Made by a program: the position numbers and the translations under genes. Of a stretch of 64,000 nt of DNA, positions 36,976 to 45,194 are shown one piece after another. The first letter of the stretch is position 1. Each line of letters starts with the position of its first letter. The notes under the pieces are model-generated. The model was not told the origin of the DNA. It worked only from the letters and a program-made list of their open reading frames with translations, and ran no database searches. The stretch spans positions 310,001-374,000 of the forward strand of contig JAXHNI010000008.1 of assembly GCA_034520625.1 (NCBI GenBank), written 5' to 3'. The DNA is from JAANXG01 sp034520625. Its GTDB lineage: Bacteria; Pseudomonadota; Gammaproteobacteria; Arenicellales; JAANXG01.

Positions 36976-37395
36976 TCACCCATTCGGTTTCGTCCCGTCC
37001 TGTTCTCCCAGCACCTGGAGAATTGCTTCAAGCACGTTGTCAAGTTCCGTCAGTATTTCATTGTTCCAGAACCGTAATACACGGTAGCCCCGGGACGCCA
37101 GGAACGCTGTCCGGCGGGCGTCGTAGCGGGCGTGGTCCATGTGCTGGCCGCCGTCGGCCTCGATGATCAGGGAGTCTTCAACGGACATGAAATCAACGAT
37201 GTAAGGACCCACCGCCACCTGCCGGCGGAACTTCCTTCCCATCAAGCGGCGCCCGCGGAGGCAGGACCACAACAACCGCTCGGCATCGGTCGCTTGGCGA
37301 CGAAGCGCCCGGGCCCTGGGTTTACGTGCGGCGGGGTCGCTGGAATCGGGTTGTCGTTCCGGGCTGGCTGCCCGTTTTGGTGCTGGTTTGGCCAT
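36976..37395 (-). CDS. DUF559 (Vsr-like) endonuclease-domain protein
   Basis: A protein of 139 residues with an AAGGAG site before the ATG. A basic Pro/Ala-rich N-terminus is followed by the DUF559 signature: LRRQATDAERLLWSCLRGRRL, GRKFRRQVAVGPYIVDFMS, SLIIEADGGQHMDHARYD, RTAFLASRGYRVLRFWNNEIL. The Asp in VDF, the Glu in IEADGGQH and the QH pair are the expected PD-(D/E)XK-type residues. Members are predicted nucleases without known biology. Family A repeats lie 7 bases from its 3' end and about 43 bases from its 5' end, in inverted orientation. Confidence 0.9.
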   Translation of the reverse strand: MAKPAPKRAASPERQPDSSDPAARKPRARALRRQATDAERLLWSCLRGRRLMGRKFRRQVAVGPYIVDFMSVEDSLIIEADGGQHMDHARYDARRTAFLASRGYRVLRFWNNEILTELDNVLEAILQVLGEQDGTKPNG

Positions 37396-37437
37396 GATCC
37401 CTGGCTCCTTTTACGTGCTTCAGTCCAAAGGGTTCGG

Positions 37438-37605
37438 AATGGTGATTGTTCGTCCCCTCACCCTGTCCCTCTCCCCCTGCGGGGGCGAGGGGCCCTGCGT
37501 TCGTCGGTCCCTCTCCCTGTAGGTCAGGCGCAAGCCTGACATCCAGACTCCCTCTCCCCCACCGGGGGAGAGGGCTGGGGTGAGGGGATAAACAATAGAC
37601 ATGTA
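37438..37605. repeat. Family A element with an embedded family B REP, right side of the DUF559 gene
   Basis: It begins GGTGATTGTTCGTCCCCTCACCC, the inverted counterpart of the end at 36968, and has the first hairpin followed by GGCCCTGCGTTCG. A family B unit (TGTAGGTCAGGCGCAAGCCTGACATC, about 37517-37542) replaces the usual core, followed by the second hairpin and GGTGAGGGGATAAACAATAG. One repeat family has therefore inserted into or recombined with another. Confidence 0.9.
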
Positions 37606-37628
37606 CCGCTACCGCCGCCCCCCGGCCG

Positions 37629-38549
37629 TCAACCCAGCAGCAGATTATCCAGCGAAAACCCCTGCTTCTCGAGGACCTTGCGCAGCTTGCCCAGGGCTTC
37701 CACCTGGATCTGGCGCACGCGTTCGCGGGTGACGCCGACGTCCAGGCCGACCTGCTCCAGGGTGGAGGCGTCGCGGCCGGACAGGCCGAAGCGGCGCTCG
37801 ACGACCTCGCGCTGCTTGTCGGGGAGGCTGCTCAGCCATTCGGCGATATGGCCGTTGACTTCCTCGCCCTGCAGGAGATCCGCGGGATCGGCGGCTCTTT
37901 CGTCCGGTATGGCGTCCAGCAGGGTGCGTTCCTGGTCCGCCTCGAACGGCGCGTCCACCGAGGCGATCTTCTCGTCCAGGCCCAGCAGGCGCTTGACGTC
38001 CTCGATGGGCGCATCCAGCTTGGCGGCGATTTCCTCGGCACTGGGCTCGTGGTCGAGCTGCTGGGCCAGGACCCGGGCCGCGCGCTGATAGACGTTGATT
38101 TCCTTGAGGATGTGGACCGGCAGGCGAATGGTACGGGTCTGGTTCATGATGGCCCGCTCGATGGTCTGGCGGATCCACCACGTGGCGTAGGTGGAGAACC
38201 TGAAGCCGCGCTCGGGATCGAACTTCTCCACGGCCCGGATCAGCCCGAGGTTGCCCTCCTCGATCACATCCAGGAAAGCCAGGCCACGGTTGATGTAGCG
38301 CCGGGAGATCTTCACCACCAGCCGAAGATTACTCTCGATCATCCGGCAGCGGGCCTTCTCGTCGCCCTTCTGGACCCGCCGGCCGAGCTCCACTTCCTCT
38401 GCGGCGGTGAGCAGCGGCGAGAACCCGATCTCGCGGAGGTAGATCTGGGTCGCGTCGGCCTGCGCCCGGGCCGACTCGTTCAACGGCTTTTCGGCCGGCT
38501 GTTTCCGGTCAGCTTCGGTGGACTCCTTCATCGCAGAGTCGCTTTTCAT
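37629..38549 (-). CDS. rpoS: RNA polymerase sigma factor RpoS
   Basis: A protein of 306 residues. Region 1.2 has DATQIYLREIGFSPLLTAAEEV; region 2 has GLAFLDVIEEGNLGLIRAVEKFDPERG and FRFSTYATWWIRQTIERAIMN; region 4 has the helix-turn-helix STLEQVGLDVGVTRERVRQIQVEAL. The stationary-phase/stress sigma identity is set by this sequence plus the nlpD-rpoS order. In E. coli the main rpoS promoter lies inside nlpD; the same is likely here. Confidence 0.96.
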   Translation of the reverse strand: MKSDSAMKESTEADRKQPAEKPLNESARAQADATQIYLREIGFSPLLTAAEEVELGRRVQKGDEKARCRMIESNLRLVVKISRRYINRGLAFLDVIEEGNLGLIRAVEKFDPERGFRFSTYATWWIRQTIERAIMNQTRTIRLPVHILKEINVYQRAARVLAQQLDHEPSAEEIAAKLDAPIEDVKRLLGLDEKIASVDAPFEADQERTLLDAIPDERAADPADLLQGEEVNGHIAEWLSSLPDKQREVVERRFGLSGRDASTLEQVGLDVGVTRERVRQIQVEALGKLRKVLEKQGFSLDNLLLG

Positions 38550-38581
38550 TTTGCCCTCCCCTCCCGGCCACCCTGCGCAGC

Positions 38582-39331
38582 TCAGGTCTTGGGTAGATAG
38601 TTCAGAGGATCGACTGCCGTCCCCTGTTTTCTGATTTCAAAATGCAGCTTGACCTGGTCCGTGCCCGTGGAGCCCATTTCCGCGATTTGCTGACCCCGCC
38701 GGACCCGGTCGCCCTCCCGCACGAGTAATTTTCTATTGTGCGCATAGGCACTTAGAAAGGTTTCATCATGTTTTACTATAATAAGCTGACCATATCCTCG
38801 AAGTCCATCCCCGGAATACACAACCCGACCATCGGCCGCCGATTTCACCGCCTGGCCCGGTTTTCCGGCAATATCGATGCCGGGATTGGCGCTGTCCCGC
38901 GAAAAACGGCGGATTATCGCGCCCTGGACGGGCCACTCCCAGCCGGGGGTCCCGGTGGCCGGGACCGGCTGCGGCTCGGGCTGGCCGGACGATCCGCCGG
39001 AGGGCTGGCTGGGGGACGGGGCGGACGGCTCCCGGGCCGCCGTCCGAGGCGCCCGGTCGCCGGGGGGCGGACGCAGGCGAATCTTCTGGCCGGGGGTGAT
39101 CACGTAGGGGGGATCAATGCGATTCCAACGCGCCACGGCCCGGTAGTCCAGGCCGGCGTCGAAGGCGATGCTGTAGAGGGTGTCCCCCTTGCGCACGATG
39201 CGCACGACCTTCGGCTCGGGGGAGGCCTGGGTGCCGGTGTCACGCACCGGTGCCACGAAGGCCGGGCCGCATCCGGTGACGGCCAGCGCCGGCAACACGA
39301 CGAGAAGCAGAACGCCGGCGGCGCCCGTCAA
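38582..39331 (-). CDS. nlpD: NlpD-like lipoprotein, LysM plus degenerate M23
   Basis: A protein of 249 residues from the TTG at 39331, which overlaps the yqaA stop. It has a lipoprotein signal (GVLLLVVLPALAVTGCG, lipobox VTGC), a LysM domain (RIVRKGDTLYSIAFDAGLDYRAVARWNRID), a Pro/Ser linker and an M23 domain. The metal-binding His of the first motif is replaced (ANPGIDIAG) and the second motif reads KLHFEIRK, as in E. coli NlpD. It is therefore expected to activate an amidase (AmiC) at the septum rather than cut peptidoglycan. Confidence 0.92.
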   Translation of the reverse strand: MTGAAGVLLLVVLPALAVTGCGPAFVAPVRDTGTQASPEPKVVRIVRKGDTLYSIAFDAGLDYRAVARWNRIDPPYVITPGQKIRLRPPPGDRAPRTAAREPSAPSPSQPSGGSSGQPEPQPVPATGTPGWEWPVQGAIIRRFSRDSANPGIDIAGKPGQAVKSAADGRVVYSGDGLRGYGQLIIVKHDETFLSAYAHNRKLLVREGDRVRRGQQIAEMGSTGTDQVKLHFEIRKQGTAVDPLNYLPKT

Positions 39332-39912
39332 TGCATCCGAAACGCCACGAGCAGCACCACGATGGCGGCCACCGCGGTCCAGCCGATGATGTTGACCCGT
39401 TTTTCTATGAAAGCCGCGAATGGTTCTCCACCCCAGTGTATGAGCCCCGCCACCAGAAAGAACCTGGCTCCTCGCCCCACCGCCGATGCCAGAACAAAAG
39501 GCAGCAGAGCCATGGACAACAGCCCCGATGTAACCGTGAACAGCTTGTACGGCACCGGCGAGAATCCGGCAATGAACACCACCCATACGCCGTATTCGTC
39601 GAACCAGGCCTTCACTGTCTCCAGCTTCTGCTCGGCGTCATAGAACTCTATGATCGGTTGACCAAGCTGATCGAACAACACCCAGCCGATCAGGTAGCCG
39701 AGCAGCCCGCCCAGCACCGAGGCGATGGTGGTGATGCTGGCCAGATACCACGCCCGCTCGCGCTGCGCAAGAACCATCGGCGCCAGCATCACGTCCGGCG
39801 GTATGGGAAAAAACGACGATTCGGTGAAGCTCAGCAACGCCAGGTAACGCGGCGCATGGCGGTGGCGCGACCACCTGATGACCCGGTCGTACAGGGGTCC
39901 GAACACGTTCAT
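39328..39912 (-). CDS. yqaA: YqaA-family DedA-like membrane protein
   Basis: A protein of 194 residues of the VTT/SNARE-associated family. Key stretches are FTESSFFPIPPDVMLAPMVLAQ, SVLGGLLGYLIGW and the re-entrant-loop GFSPVPYKLFTVTSGLLSM, with two more C-terminal spans. Related DedA proteins move lipid carriers across the inner membrane; the substrate here is unknown. It lies between pcm and nlpD, its usual place in gammaproteobacteria. Confidence 0.88.
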   Translation of the reverse strand: MNVFGPLYDRVIRWSRHRHAPRYLALLSFTESSFFPIPPDVMLAPMVLAQRERAWYLASITTIASVLGGLLGYLIGWVLFDQLGQPIIEFYDAEQKLETVKAWFDEYGVWVVFIAGFSPVPYKLFTVTSGLLSMALLPFVLASAVGRGARFFLVAGLIHWGGEPFAAFIEKRVNIIGWTAVAAIVVLLVAFRMH

Positions 39913-39921
39913 GGCGGGGCG

Positions 39922-40587
39922 CTACTCGGTTCCGGCGACGGTGGGCACGAAATTGACGTGCTCCACCATTTTCTGGGGGAAGCCGTCTTCCTGGCGTTCG
40001 ACGAAAATCAGGCGCTGGAAGCCCCGGCCGCCGATGGGCGCGATGAGCCGGCCGCCCAGGGCGAGCTGGTCCAGCAGCGCATCGGGCAGGGTTTCGGGCG
40101 CGGCGGCCATCAGTATGGCGTCATAGGGCCCGCCCTGGACCCAGCCCTGGAGCCCGTCGCCGTACACGGCCCGCACGTTGCGGTAGCCGAGCTCGTACAG
40201 CAGGTCACGGGCTTTCTTGTACAGCTCCTTGATGCGCTCAACGGTGACCACCTGGTCGAAGATCTGGGACAGGATCGCCGCCTGGTAGCCGCAGCCGGTG
40301 CCGATTTCCAGCACTTTGCCGGGGTGGGGGATATCCTCCACCAGGTTCTGGGTCATCAGCCCCACGATGAAGGGCTGGGAAATGGTCTGCCCGTAGCCGA
40401 TGGGCAGTGCCACGTCCTCGTAGGCGCGGCTCGCCAGGGCCTCGTCGACGAACAGGTGCCGGGGGGTATGGCGCATGGCGTCCAGCACGCGGTGGTCCCG
40501 GATGCCCGATTCCATCAGGCGCCGCAGCAGGCGGTCCCGGGTCCGTGCGGAAGTCATGCCGATGCCCTTGCGGTCCTTGATGCTCAA
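39922..40587 (-). CDS. pcm: Protein-L-isoaspartate O-methyltransferase
   Basis: A protein of 221 residues. The substrate loop LPIGYGQTISQPFIVGLMTQ and SAM-binding VLEIGTGCGYQAAIL are diagnostic. It repairs isoaspartyl residues in ageing proteins. The first in-frame ATG overlaps the surE stop (ATGA); a second ATG ten codons later (MTSARTRDRLL) gives the conventional N-terminus and may be the true start. Confidence 0.95.
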   Translation of the reverse strand: MSIKDRKGIGMTSARTRDRLLRRLMESGIRDHRVLDAMRHTPRHLFVDEALASRAYEDVALPIGYGQTISQPFIVGLMTQNLVEDIPHPGKVLEIGTGCGYQAAILSQIFDQVVTVERIKELYKKARDLLYELGYRNVRAVYGDGLQGWVQGGPYDAILMAAAPETLPDALLDQLALGGRLIAPIGGRGFQRLIFVERQEDGFPQKMVEHVNFVPTVAGTE

Positions 40588-41330
40588 TATTTCAACCCCC
40601 GCAGCCAGGTATCCGTCTGGGTGATCTCGGTATGCTTGGACAGGTCCGTGGTCAGGGGTGTCACCGACACAAAGTTGCGGCGCACAGTATCGAAGTCCGT
40701 GCCTTCCCCGGCGTCCTGCTCGTTGCCGGGCGGCCCGACCCAGTAGATGGTTTCCCCGGAGGGGTCGGTATCCCGCACCGCGGGCTCGGACTTGTGCCGG
40801 TTGCCCAGGCGCGTCGCCCGCGATCCCTGGACCTCCGACAGCGGCACGTTCGGAACATTGACATTCAGTATGGTTTCCGCGGGCAGGTGCTTCATCGCCT
40901 GGATCATCTCCACGACGATCAACGCCGCCGTATCGTAATGCGTCGGCTTCGGTCCCACCAGGGACACCGCCATGGCGGGGTACCCCAGCCAGCGGCCTTC
41001 CATCGCCGCCGCCACGGTCCCGGAATACAGCACATCGTCGCCGAGATTGCCCCCGCGGTTGATGCCGGAAATGATCATGTCCGGCTCCTCGGGCATCAGG
41101 CCGGTAATGGCGAGATGCACGCAGTCGGTGGGCGTGCCGTCGACGAAGTAAAAACCGTTCTGTGCCTGCTGCACCCGCAGGGGCTGTTTCAGGGTCAGGG
41201 AATGACTGGCGCCGCTGCGATCGCGGTCCGGCGCCACCACCGTCACCTCGGCGATCTCGCCCACCGCCGCCGCCAGGGTTTCGATGCCCGGCGACAGGTA
41301 GCCGTCGTCGTTACTGATCAGGATTCTCAA
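40584..41330 (-). CDS. surE: 5'/3'-nucleotidase SurE
   Basis: A protein of 248 residues. The metal-binding LISNDDGYLSPGI is at the N-terminus; VVAPDRDRSGASHSLT and SGINRGGNLGDDVLYSGTVAAAMEG complete the active site. It is a survival-phase nucleotidase and exopolyphosphatase. It heads the surE-pcm-yqaA-nlpD-rpoS stress operon. Confidence 0.96.
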   Translation of the reverse strand: MRILISNDDGYLSPGIETLAAAVGEIAEVTVVAPDRDRSGASHSLTLKQPLRVQQAQNGFYFVDGTPTDCVHLAITGLMPEEPDMIISGINRGGNLGDDVLYSGTVAAAMEGRWLGYPAMAVSLVGPKPTHYDTAALIVVEMIQAMKHLPAETILNVNVPNVPLSEVQGSRATRLGNRHKSEPAVRDTDPSGETIYWVGPPGNEQDAGEGTDFDTVRRNFVSVTPLTTDLSKHTEITQTDTWLRGLKY

Positions 41331-41453
41331 GTCGACTGCTCGATACTGCTCACTATGCTGCCGATTCGTTGTTCTTGTCGTTGCAGGGAGGCCTCCCGCG
41401 CCCGCGACCTCATCCCCGGGCGGGCGCCGTTACGCCTCCATTATAACCGCTCC

Positions 41454-41607
41454 GCCGGCCCCCTTGCCGACTGCGGCGTCGATCGAAGGAATATCGGCCA
41501 GGGGGCGCTGGCCTCCTGCGGGGATGGTCGGTGGCCCCGGTAGGAGGCGAGCCCCCTCGCCGATTGCGGTTCCGATCCAAGGCAATCGACCAGGGGGCTG
41601 GCCTCCG
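41454..41607. repeat. Family C hairpins, two units, between surE and tRNA-Pro
   Basis: The clearer second unit (41538-41607) runs GGAGGCGAGCCCCCTCGCCGAT, a spacer, then ATCGACCAGGGGGCTGGCCTCC, so the arms pair. A degraded first unit precedes it. The rest of the 289-base gap holds nothing else I can recognise. Other copies are at 48185, 53867, 56622 and 61373, with half a copy at 60432. Confidence 0.85.
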
Positions 41608-41618
41608 GTTTGATGCAA

Positions 41619-41696
<78 letters not shown>

Positions 41697-41814
41697 ATTG
41701 AAACTGTGCACCCGAGCCTGGCGTCGGCCCGGGTGGCGTATTGTACATATCCCGGGAGGAATGCGGGAATAGTTGGGTGGGGTTGGGGCTCGGCGGGCGC
41801 GCCACATCCATTGT

Positions 41815-41942
41815 GACTCGTTCCTGCTCCCCCTTCGGGGGCGAGGGGACCCTGCGTTCAGGCGATGTGCCATGTCGATCGACTCGATCCTGCTCCCTCT
41901 CCCCCTCCGGGGGAGAGGGGACCCTTCGTTTGGGGCTGGCTG
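41815..41942. repeat. Family A element between tRNA-Pro and the MerR gene
   Basis: A 5'-truncated unit: TCGTTCCTGCTCCCCCTTCGGGGGCGAGGGGACC, CTGCGTTCAGGCG, a core GTGCCATGTCGATCGACTCG, then CTCCCTCTCCCCC/GGGGGAGAGGGG and CCTTCGTTTGG. The flanking repeat-free bases show no gene. Confidence 0.88.
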
Positions 41943-41952
41943 GAGGGGTGAA

Positions 41953-42330
41953 TCAGTCCTGGAGGATAGCAACGATTTCGTCCAGGTCCTTGACGAGTTC
42001 GGAGATGATTTCCTTGCGCGGGGGTTTGACCGGGCGGGTCATGGCGTCGGCGCCCTCGCCGTCAGACTGCTCGAGCTTGTTGCGGGCGCCGCTGATGGTG
42101 AAACCTTCGACGTACAGCAGGCTGCGAATGGTTCGAATCAGCTGCACCTCGTGGCGCTGGTAATAGCGGCGGTTGCCCCGGCGCTTGACGGGCTTGAGCT
42201 GGGGAAACTCTTGTTCCCAGTAGCGCAGCACGTGGGGTTTCACCGCGCACAGCTCGCTCACTTCACCGATGGTGAAGTAGCGCTTGCTCGGAATGGGGGG
42301 CAGTGTCGAGTTGTCGCCCGGGTCGAGCAT
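41953..42330 (-). CDS. MerR-family regulator
   Basis: A protein of 125 residues. The MerR helix-turn-helix is YFTIGEVSELCAVKPHVLRYWEQEFPQLKPVKRRGNRRYY, followed by a short dimerisation helix. There is no cysteine-rich effector site, so it is the small class found directly downstream of ihfA in many gammaproteobacteria. Ligand and targets are unknown. It starts at the ihfA stop codon. Confidence 0.92.
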   Translation of the reverse strand: MLDPGDNSTLPPIPSKRYFTIGEVSELCAVKPHVLRYWEQEFPQLKPVKRRGNRRYYQRHEVQLIRTIRSLLYVEGFTISGARNKLEQSDGEGADAMTRPVKPPRKEIISELVKDLDEIVAILQD

Positions 42331-42668
42331 CAGCCTGCGGCCTCACTGCTTTGCCCGTTCTGCTCGTCCCGCTTGATCCGGTCTGCGTTGGCGGACACCC
42401 GGTCCTTCAGCTTCTGGCTGGCCTTGAAAGTCACCACGCGGCGCGCGGAAATCGGGATTTCCTCGCCGGTCTTGGGGTTGCGCCCCGGCCGCGAGTTCTT
42501 CTCGCGCACACCGAAGTTGCCGAACCCTGACAGTTTCACCGATTCACCCGCCTCCAGCGCCTCCCTGATACGCTCGAAAAAAAGCTCAACAAACTCTTTC
42601 GCTTCGCGTTTGTTCAGTCCCAGTTCATTGAATAAAGTGTCTGCGAGATCTGCTTTGGTAACCGCCAC
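42330..42668 (-). CDS. ihfA: Integration host factor subunit alpha
   Basis: A protein of 112 residues. The HU/IHF fold begins AVTKADLADTLFNELGLNKREAKEFVELFFE; the DNA-intercalating arm is RPGRNPKTGEEIPISARRVVTFKASQ. The C-terminal tail (about 15 extra polar residues) is slightly longer than in E. coli (99 residues). It bends DNA as a heterodimer with IhfB. It is 12 bases downstream of pheT. Confidence 0.96.
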   Translation of the reverse strand: MAVTKADLADTLFNELGLNKREAKEFVELFFERIREALEAGESVKLSGFGNFGVREKNSRPGRNPKTGEEIPISARRVVTFKASQKLKDRVSANADRIKRDEQNGQSSEAAG

Positions 42669-42680
42669 GTCGTTCTCACT

Positions 42681-45059
42681 TTATGTTCTTAGATTGGCGC
42701 CAAACCGGTCTTTCAAAACATCAAGTATTTTCTTGATGACCGTCTCAACTTCCTGATCTTTAAGGGTGCGCGAAGAATTCCGTAAGGTCAAGCCGATGCC
42801 CACACTTTTTCCCCTTGATGTTTCCCCGGGCGGGTGATACAGGTCGAAAATCTCCATTTCCGCAAGCATATCCCCGGCGACTTCACGCACGGCTCCGGTC
42901 AGATCCGCCACCGGCTGATCACCGTCTACCGTCAACGACAGGTCGCGTCGGATGGCCGGAAACCGCGACACCCCCCGGTACACGGGCAGGCGTCGATGCC
43001 GGATCGCAGCCAGCTCAAGCTCGAACAGGTACACCGGCGCATCGATATCGAATTCCGACTGCAGCGCCGGGTGCATCCGACCCAACCAGCCGACCGTGTC
43101 TCCGTCCCTCTCCACCGCCGCACTCTGCCCGGGATGCAGGGCCTCGTGCCCGCCCCGGCGGAAGCGGAACACATCGCTGTCCCCGCTCATCGACAACAAG
43201 GCTTCGACATCGGACTTCAAGTCGAAGAAATCCACCTTGCGCGTTTCGATCCCCCACTGTACCGGATGCACGGGCCCGGTGACCACGCCGCCGATGACCG
43301 GTACCTCGTGCATGGCCGTTCCGTTCATCCGGAACACCTTGCCGGCCTCGAACAGCCGCACGCGCGGATGCTGCCGGTTCAGATTGCCCATCGCCGCCTG
43401 CAGCAGGCCCGTCCACAAGCTGTTGCGCATCACCGCCATCTTGTCGCTCAACGGGTTGGCGAGCGCGAGGCCGCCGGCGCCCGGCATCAGCCGTTCCTGG
43501 GCGTCACCATCGACGAAGCTGTAGGTGACCGCCTCCCGATAGCCGCGCTCGGTCATGACCTGCTTAATGCGCGACACGGGGACGTCGCTTTCCGAGCCCA
43601 CCCTGGCGGTGGCCGGCATGTGCGGCTGGTTGGCCGGAATGGTGTCGTAGCCCCGCACCCGCGCCAGCTCCTCGATCAGGTCGCACTCCCGCTCCAGGTC
43701 GAAGCGATAGGAAGGCGGCGTGACCCGCCAGCCGCCGGCGGTTTCCGCCGCCGGGGAGCCGATGCGGTCGAATATCCGGCGCGCCTCGCGCCGGGGCACT
43801 TCGGTGCCCAGCAACCGGTTCACTTGCTGGTGCCAGACCCGGATGGCGGGGCGCCGCGGCAGGTAGCGCCGCAGTCGGCGATCAACCAGCGGCCCGGCCC
43901 GGCCGCCGGCGATGCGCGTAATCAGGTGCGTGGCATAGTGGCTCGCCGCCTCCGGCATCATGGGATCGACGCCGCGCTCGAAACGGAACGAGGAATCGGT
44001 CTGCATGCCGAATGCCCGCGCCCGGCCGGCGATGGTCTGGGGCCGGAAATGCGCGGCCTCGAAGACGATGGCCGTGGTGTCGCCGGAAATGGCGCTGTCG
44101 TCACCGCCCATGATGCCGGCCAGGCCGATGGGCTTCCCGTGGTCGGCGATAATCAGGGTATCCGGGGTCAGGGTGACCGTGGAGCCGTCCAGCAGCGCCA
44201 GGGTCTCGCCCTCACTGGCGTAACGCACCCGGATCCCGCGCTCGATGCGCTCGGCGTCGAAGGCATGCATCGGCTGGCCCAGCTCCAGCATGACGTAGTT
44301 GGTGACGTCCACCACCGGGCTCAGGGGGCGCAGCCCGCAGCGCCGCAGGCGCTCTGCCATCCAGGACGGCGTGCGCGCGGCAGTGTCCAGGCCCTCGACC
44401 CGCCGCCCCGTGTAGCGCGGGCAGCCCGCCCCCGCCAGCAGCTCGACCTGGGGCCGGGTGTTGATCGCCGCCTCGACGCCGGGCACGTCCTGACGCTTCA
44501 GGGGTGCGCCGGTCAGCACCGCGAGCTCCCGTGCGACCCCCAGGATGCTCAGGCAATCACCGCGATTCGGCGTGAGCTCGATGTCCAGCAACGGATCGTC
44601 GAAGGCCAGCGCCTCGGCGACGAGACGGCCGACCCGGGCGTCGCCGTCCAGCTCCAGGATGCCCTCGGAATGGTCCTCCAGCCCCAGCTCGGCGGCGGAG
44701 CACAGCATGCCCTGGGAGGTGACGCCCCGGATTTCGCTCTGCCCGATGGCCATGCCCCCCGGCAGCGTGGCGCCGGGCAGCGCCGCCGCCACATTCATGC
44801 CGGTGCGGGCGTTGGCTGCGCCGCATACGATGTCCAGCGGCGTACGCCTGCCGACATCGACCCGGCAGACCTTCAGCTTATCGGCGTTCGGGTGCGGCCC
44901 GGCCTGCTGGATCCGCCCCACCACGACGTCGGCCAGCTCGGGCCCGGCCCGGGTGACTGCGGCCACTTCCAGGCCCGCCATGGTCAGGCGGTCCACCAGC
45001 TCCCCGGTATCGAGGTTCAGGTCGATCCACTCCCGCAGCCATTGCTCGCTGATAATCAT
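42681..45059 (-). CDS. pheT: Phenylalanine-tRNA ligase beta subunit
   Basis: A protein of 792 residues from the ATG at 45059 (MIISEQWLREWIDLNL); upstream in-frame codons come from a REP. The tRNA-binding domain (VVVGRIQQAGPHPNADKLKVCRVD), B3/B4 editing region (NRGDCLSILGVAREL, GRRVEG), B5 domain and C-terminal anticodon-binding FDX-ACB domain (RGVSRFPAIRRDLSLTVD) occur in order. It forms an alpha2-beta2 enzyme with PheS. Confidence 0.96.
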   Translation of the reverse strand: MIISEQWLREWIDLNLDTGELVDRLTMAGLEVAAVTRAGPELADVVVGRIQQAGPHPNADKLKVCRVDVGRRTPLDIVCGAANARTGMNVAAALPGATLPGGMAIGQSEIRGVTSQGMLCSAAELGLEDHSEGILELDGDARVGRLVAEALAFDDPLLDIELTPNRGDCLSILGVARELAVLTGAPLKRQDVPGVEAAINTRPQVELLAGAGCPRYTGRRVEGLDTAARTPSWMAERLRRCGLRPLSPVVDVTNYVMLELGQPMHAFDAERIERGIRVRYASEGETLALLDGSTVTLTPDTLIIADHGKPIGLAGIMGGDDSAISGDTTAIVFEAAHFRPQTIAGRARAFGMQTDSSFRFERGVDPMMPEAASHYATHLITRIAGGRAGPLVDRRLRRYLPRRPAIRVWHQQVNRLLGTEVPRREARRIFDRIGSPAAETAGGWRVTPPSYRFDLERECDLIEELARVRGYDTIPANQPHMPATARVGSESDVPVSRIKQVMTERGYREAVTYSFVDGDAQERLMPGAGGLALANPLSDKMAVMRNSLWTGLLQAAMGNLNRQHPRVRLFEAGKVFRMNGTAMHEVPVIGGVVTGPVHPVQWGIETRKVDFFDLKSDVEALLSMSGDSDVFRFRRGGHEALHPGQSAAVERDGDTVGWLGRMHPALQSEFDIDAPVYLFELELAAIRHRRLPVYRGVSRFPAIRRDLSLTVDGDQPVADLTGAVREVAGDMLAEMEIFDLYHPPGETSRGKSVGIGLTLRNSSRTLKDQEVETVIKKILDVLKDRFGANLRT

Positions 45060-45079
45060 CGAATCTCGTTCATACCCTG

Positions 45080-45190
45080 TATGTAGGTCAGGCTTTACGC
45101 CTGACATCCCGGTTCCTGACGTGTCAGGCGTGAAGCCAGCCTGACCTACATCCCGATTCCTGACATGTCAGGCTTGAAGCCTGACCTACA
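45080..45190. repeat. Family B REP cluster between pheS and pheT
   Basis: Three REP units (TGTAGGTCAGGCTTTACGCCTGACATC and two inverted or diverged units joined by TCCTGAC spacers) fill the gap between pheS and pheT, which are usually nearly adjacent. The nested complementary arms could form a large hairpin in the pheST mRNA. Confidence 0.9.
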
Positions 45191-45194
45191 GCCG

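Noticed and set aside
42834..45086. Plus-strand 750-codon frame
   Set aside because: Antisense of pheT.
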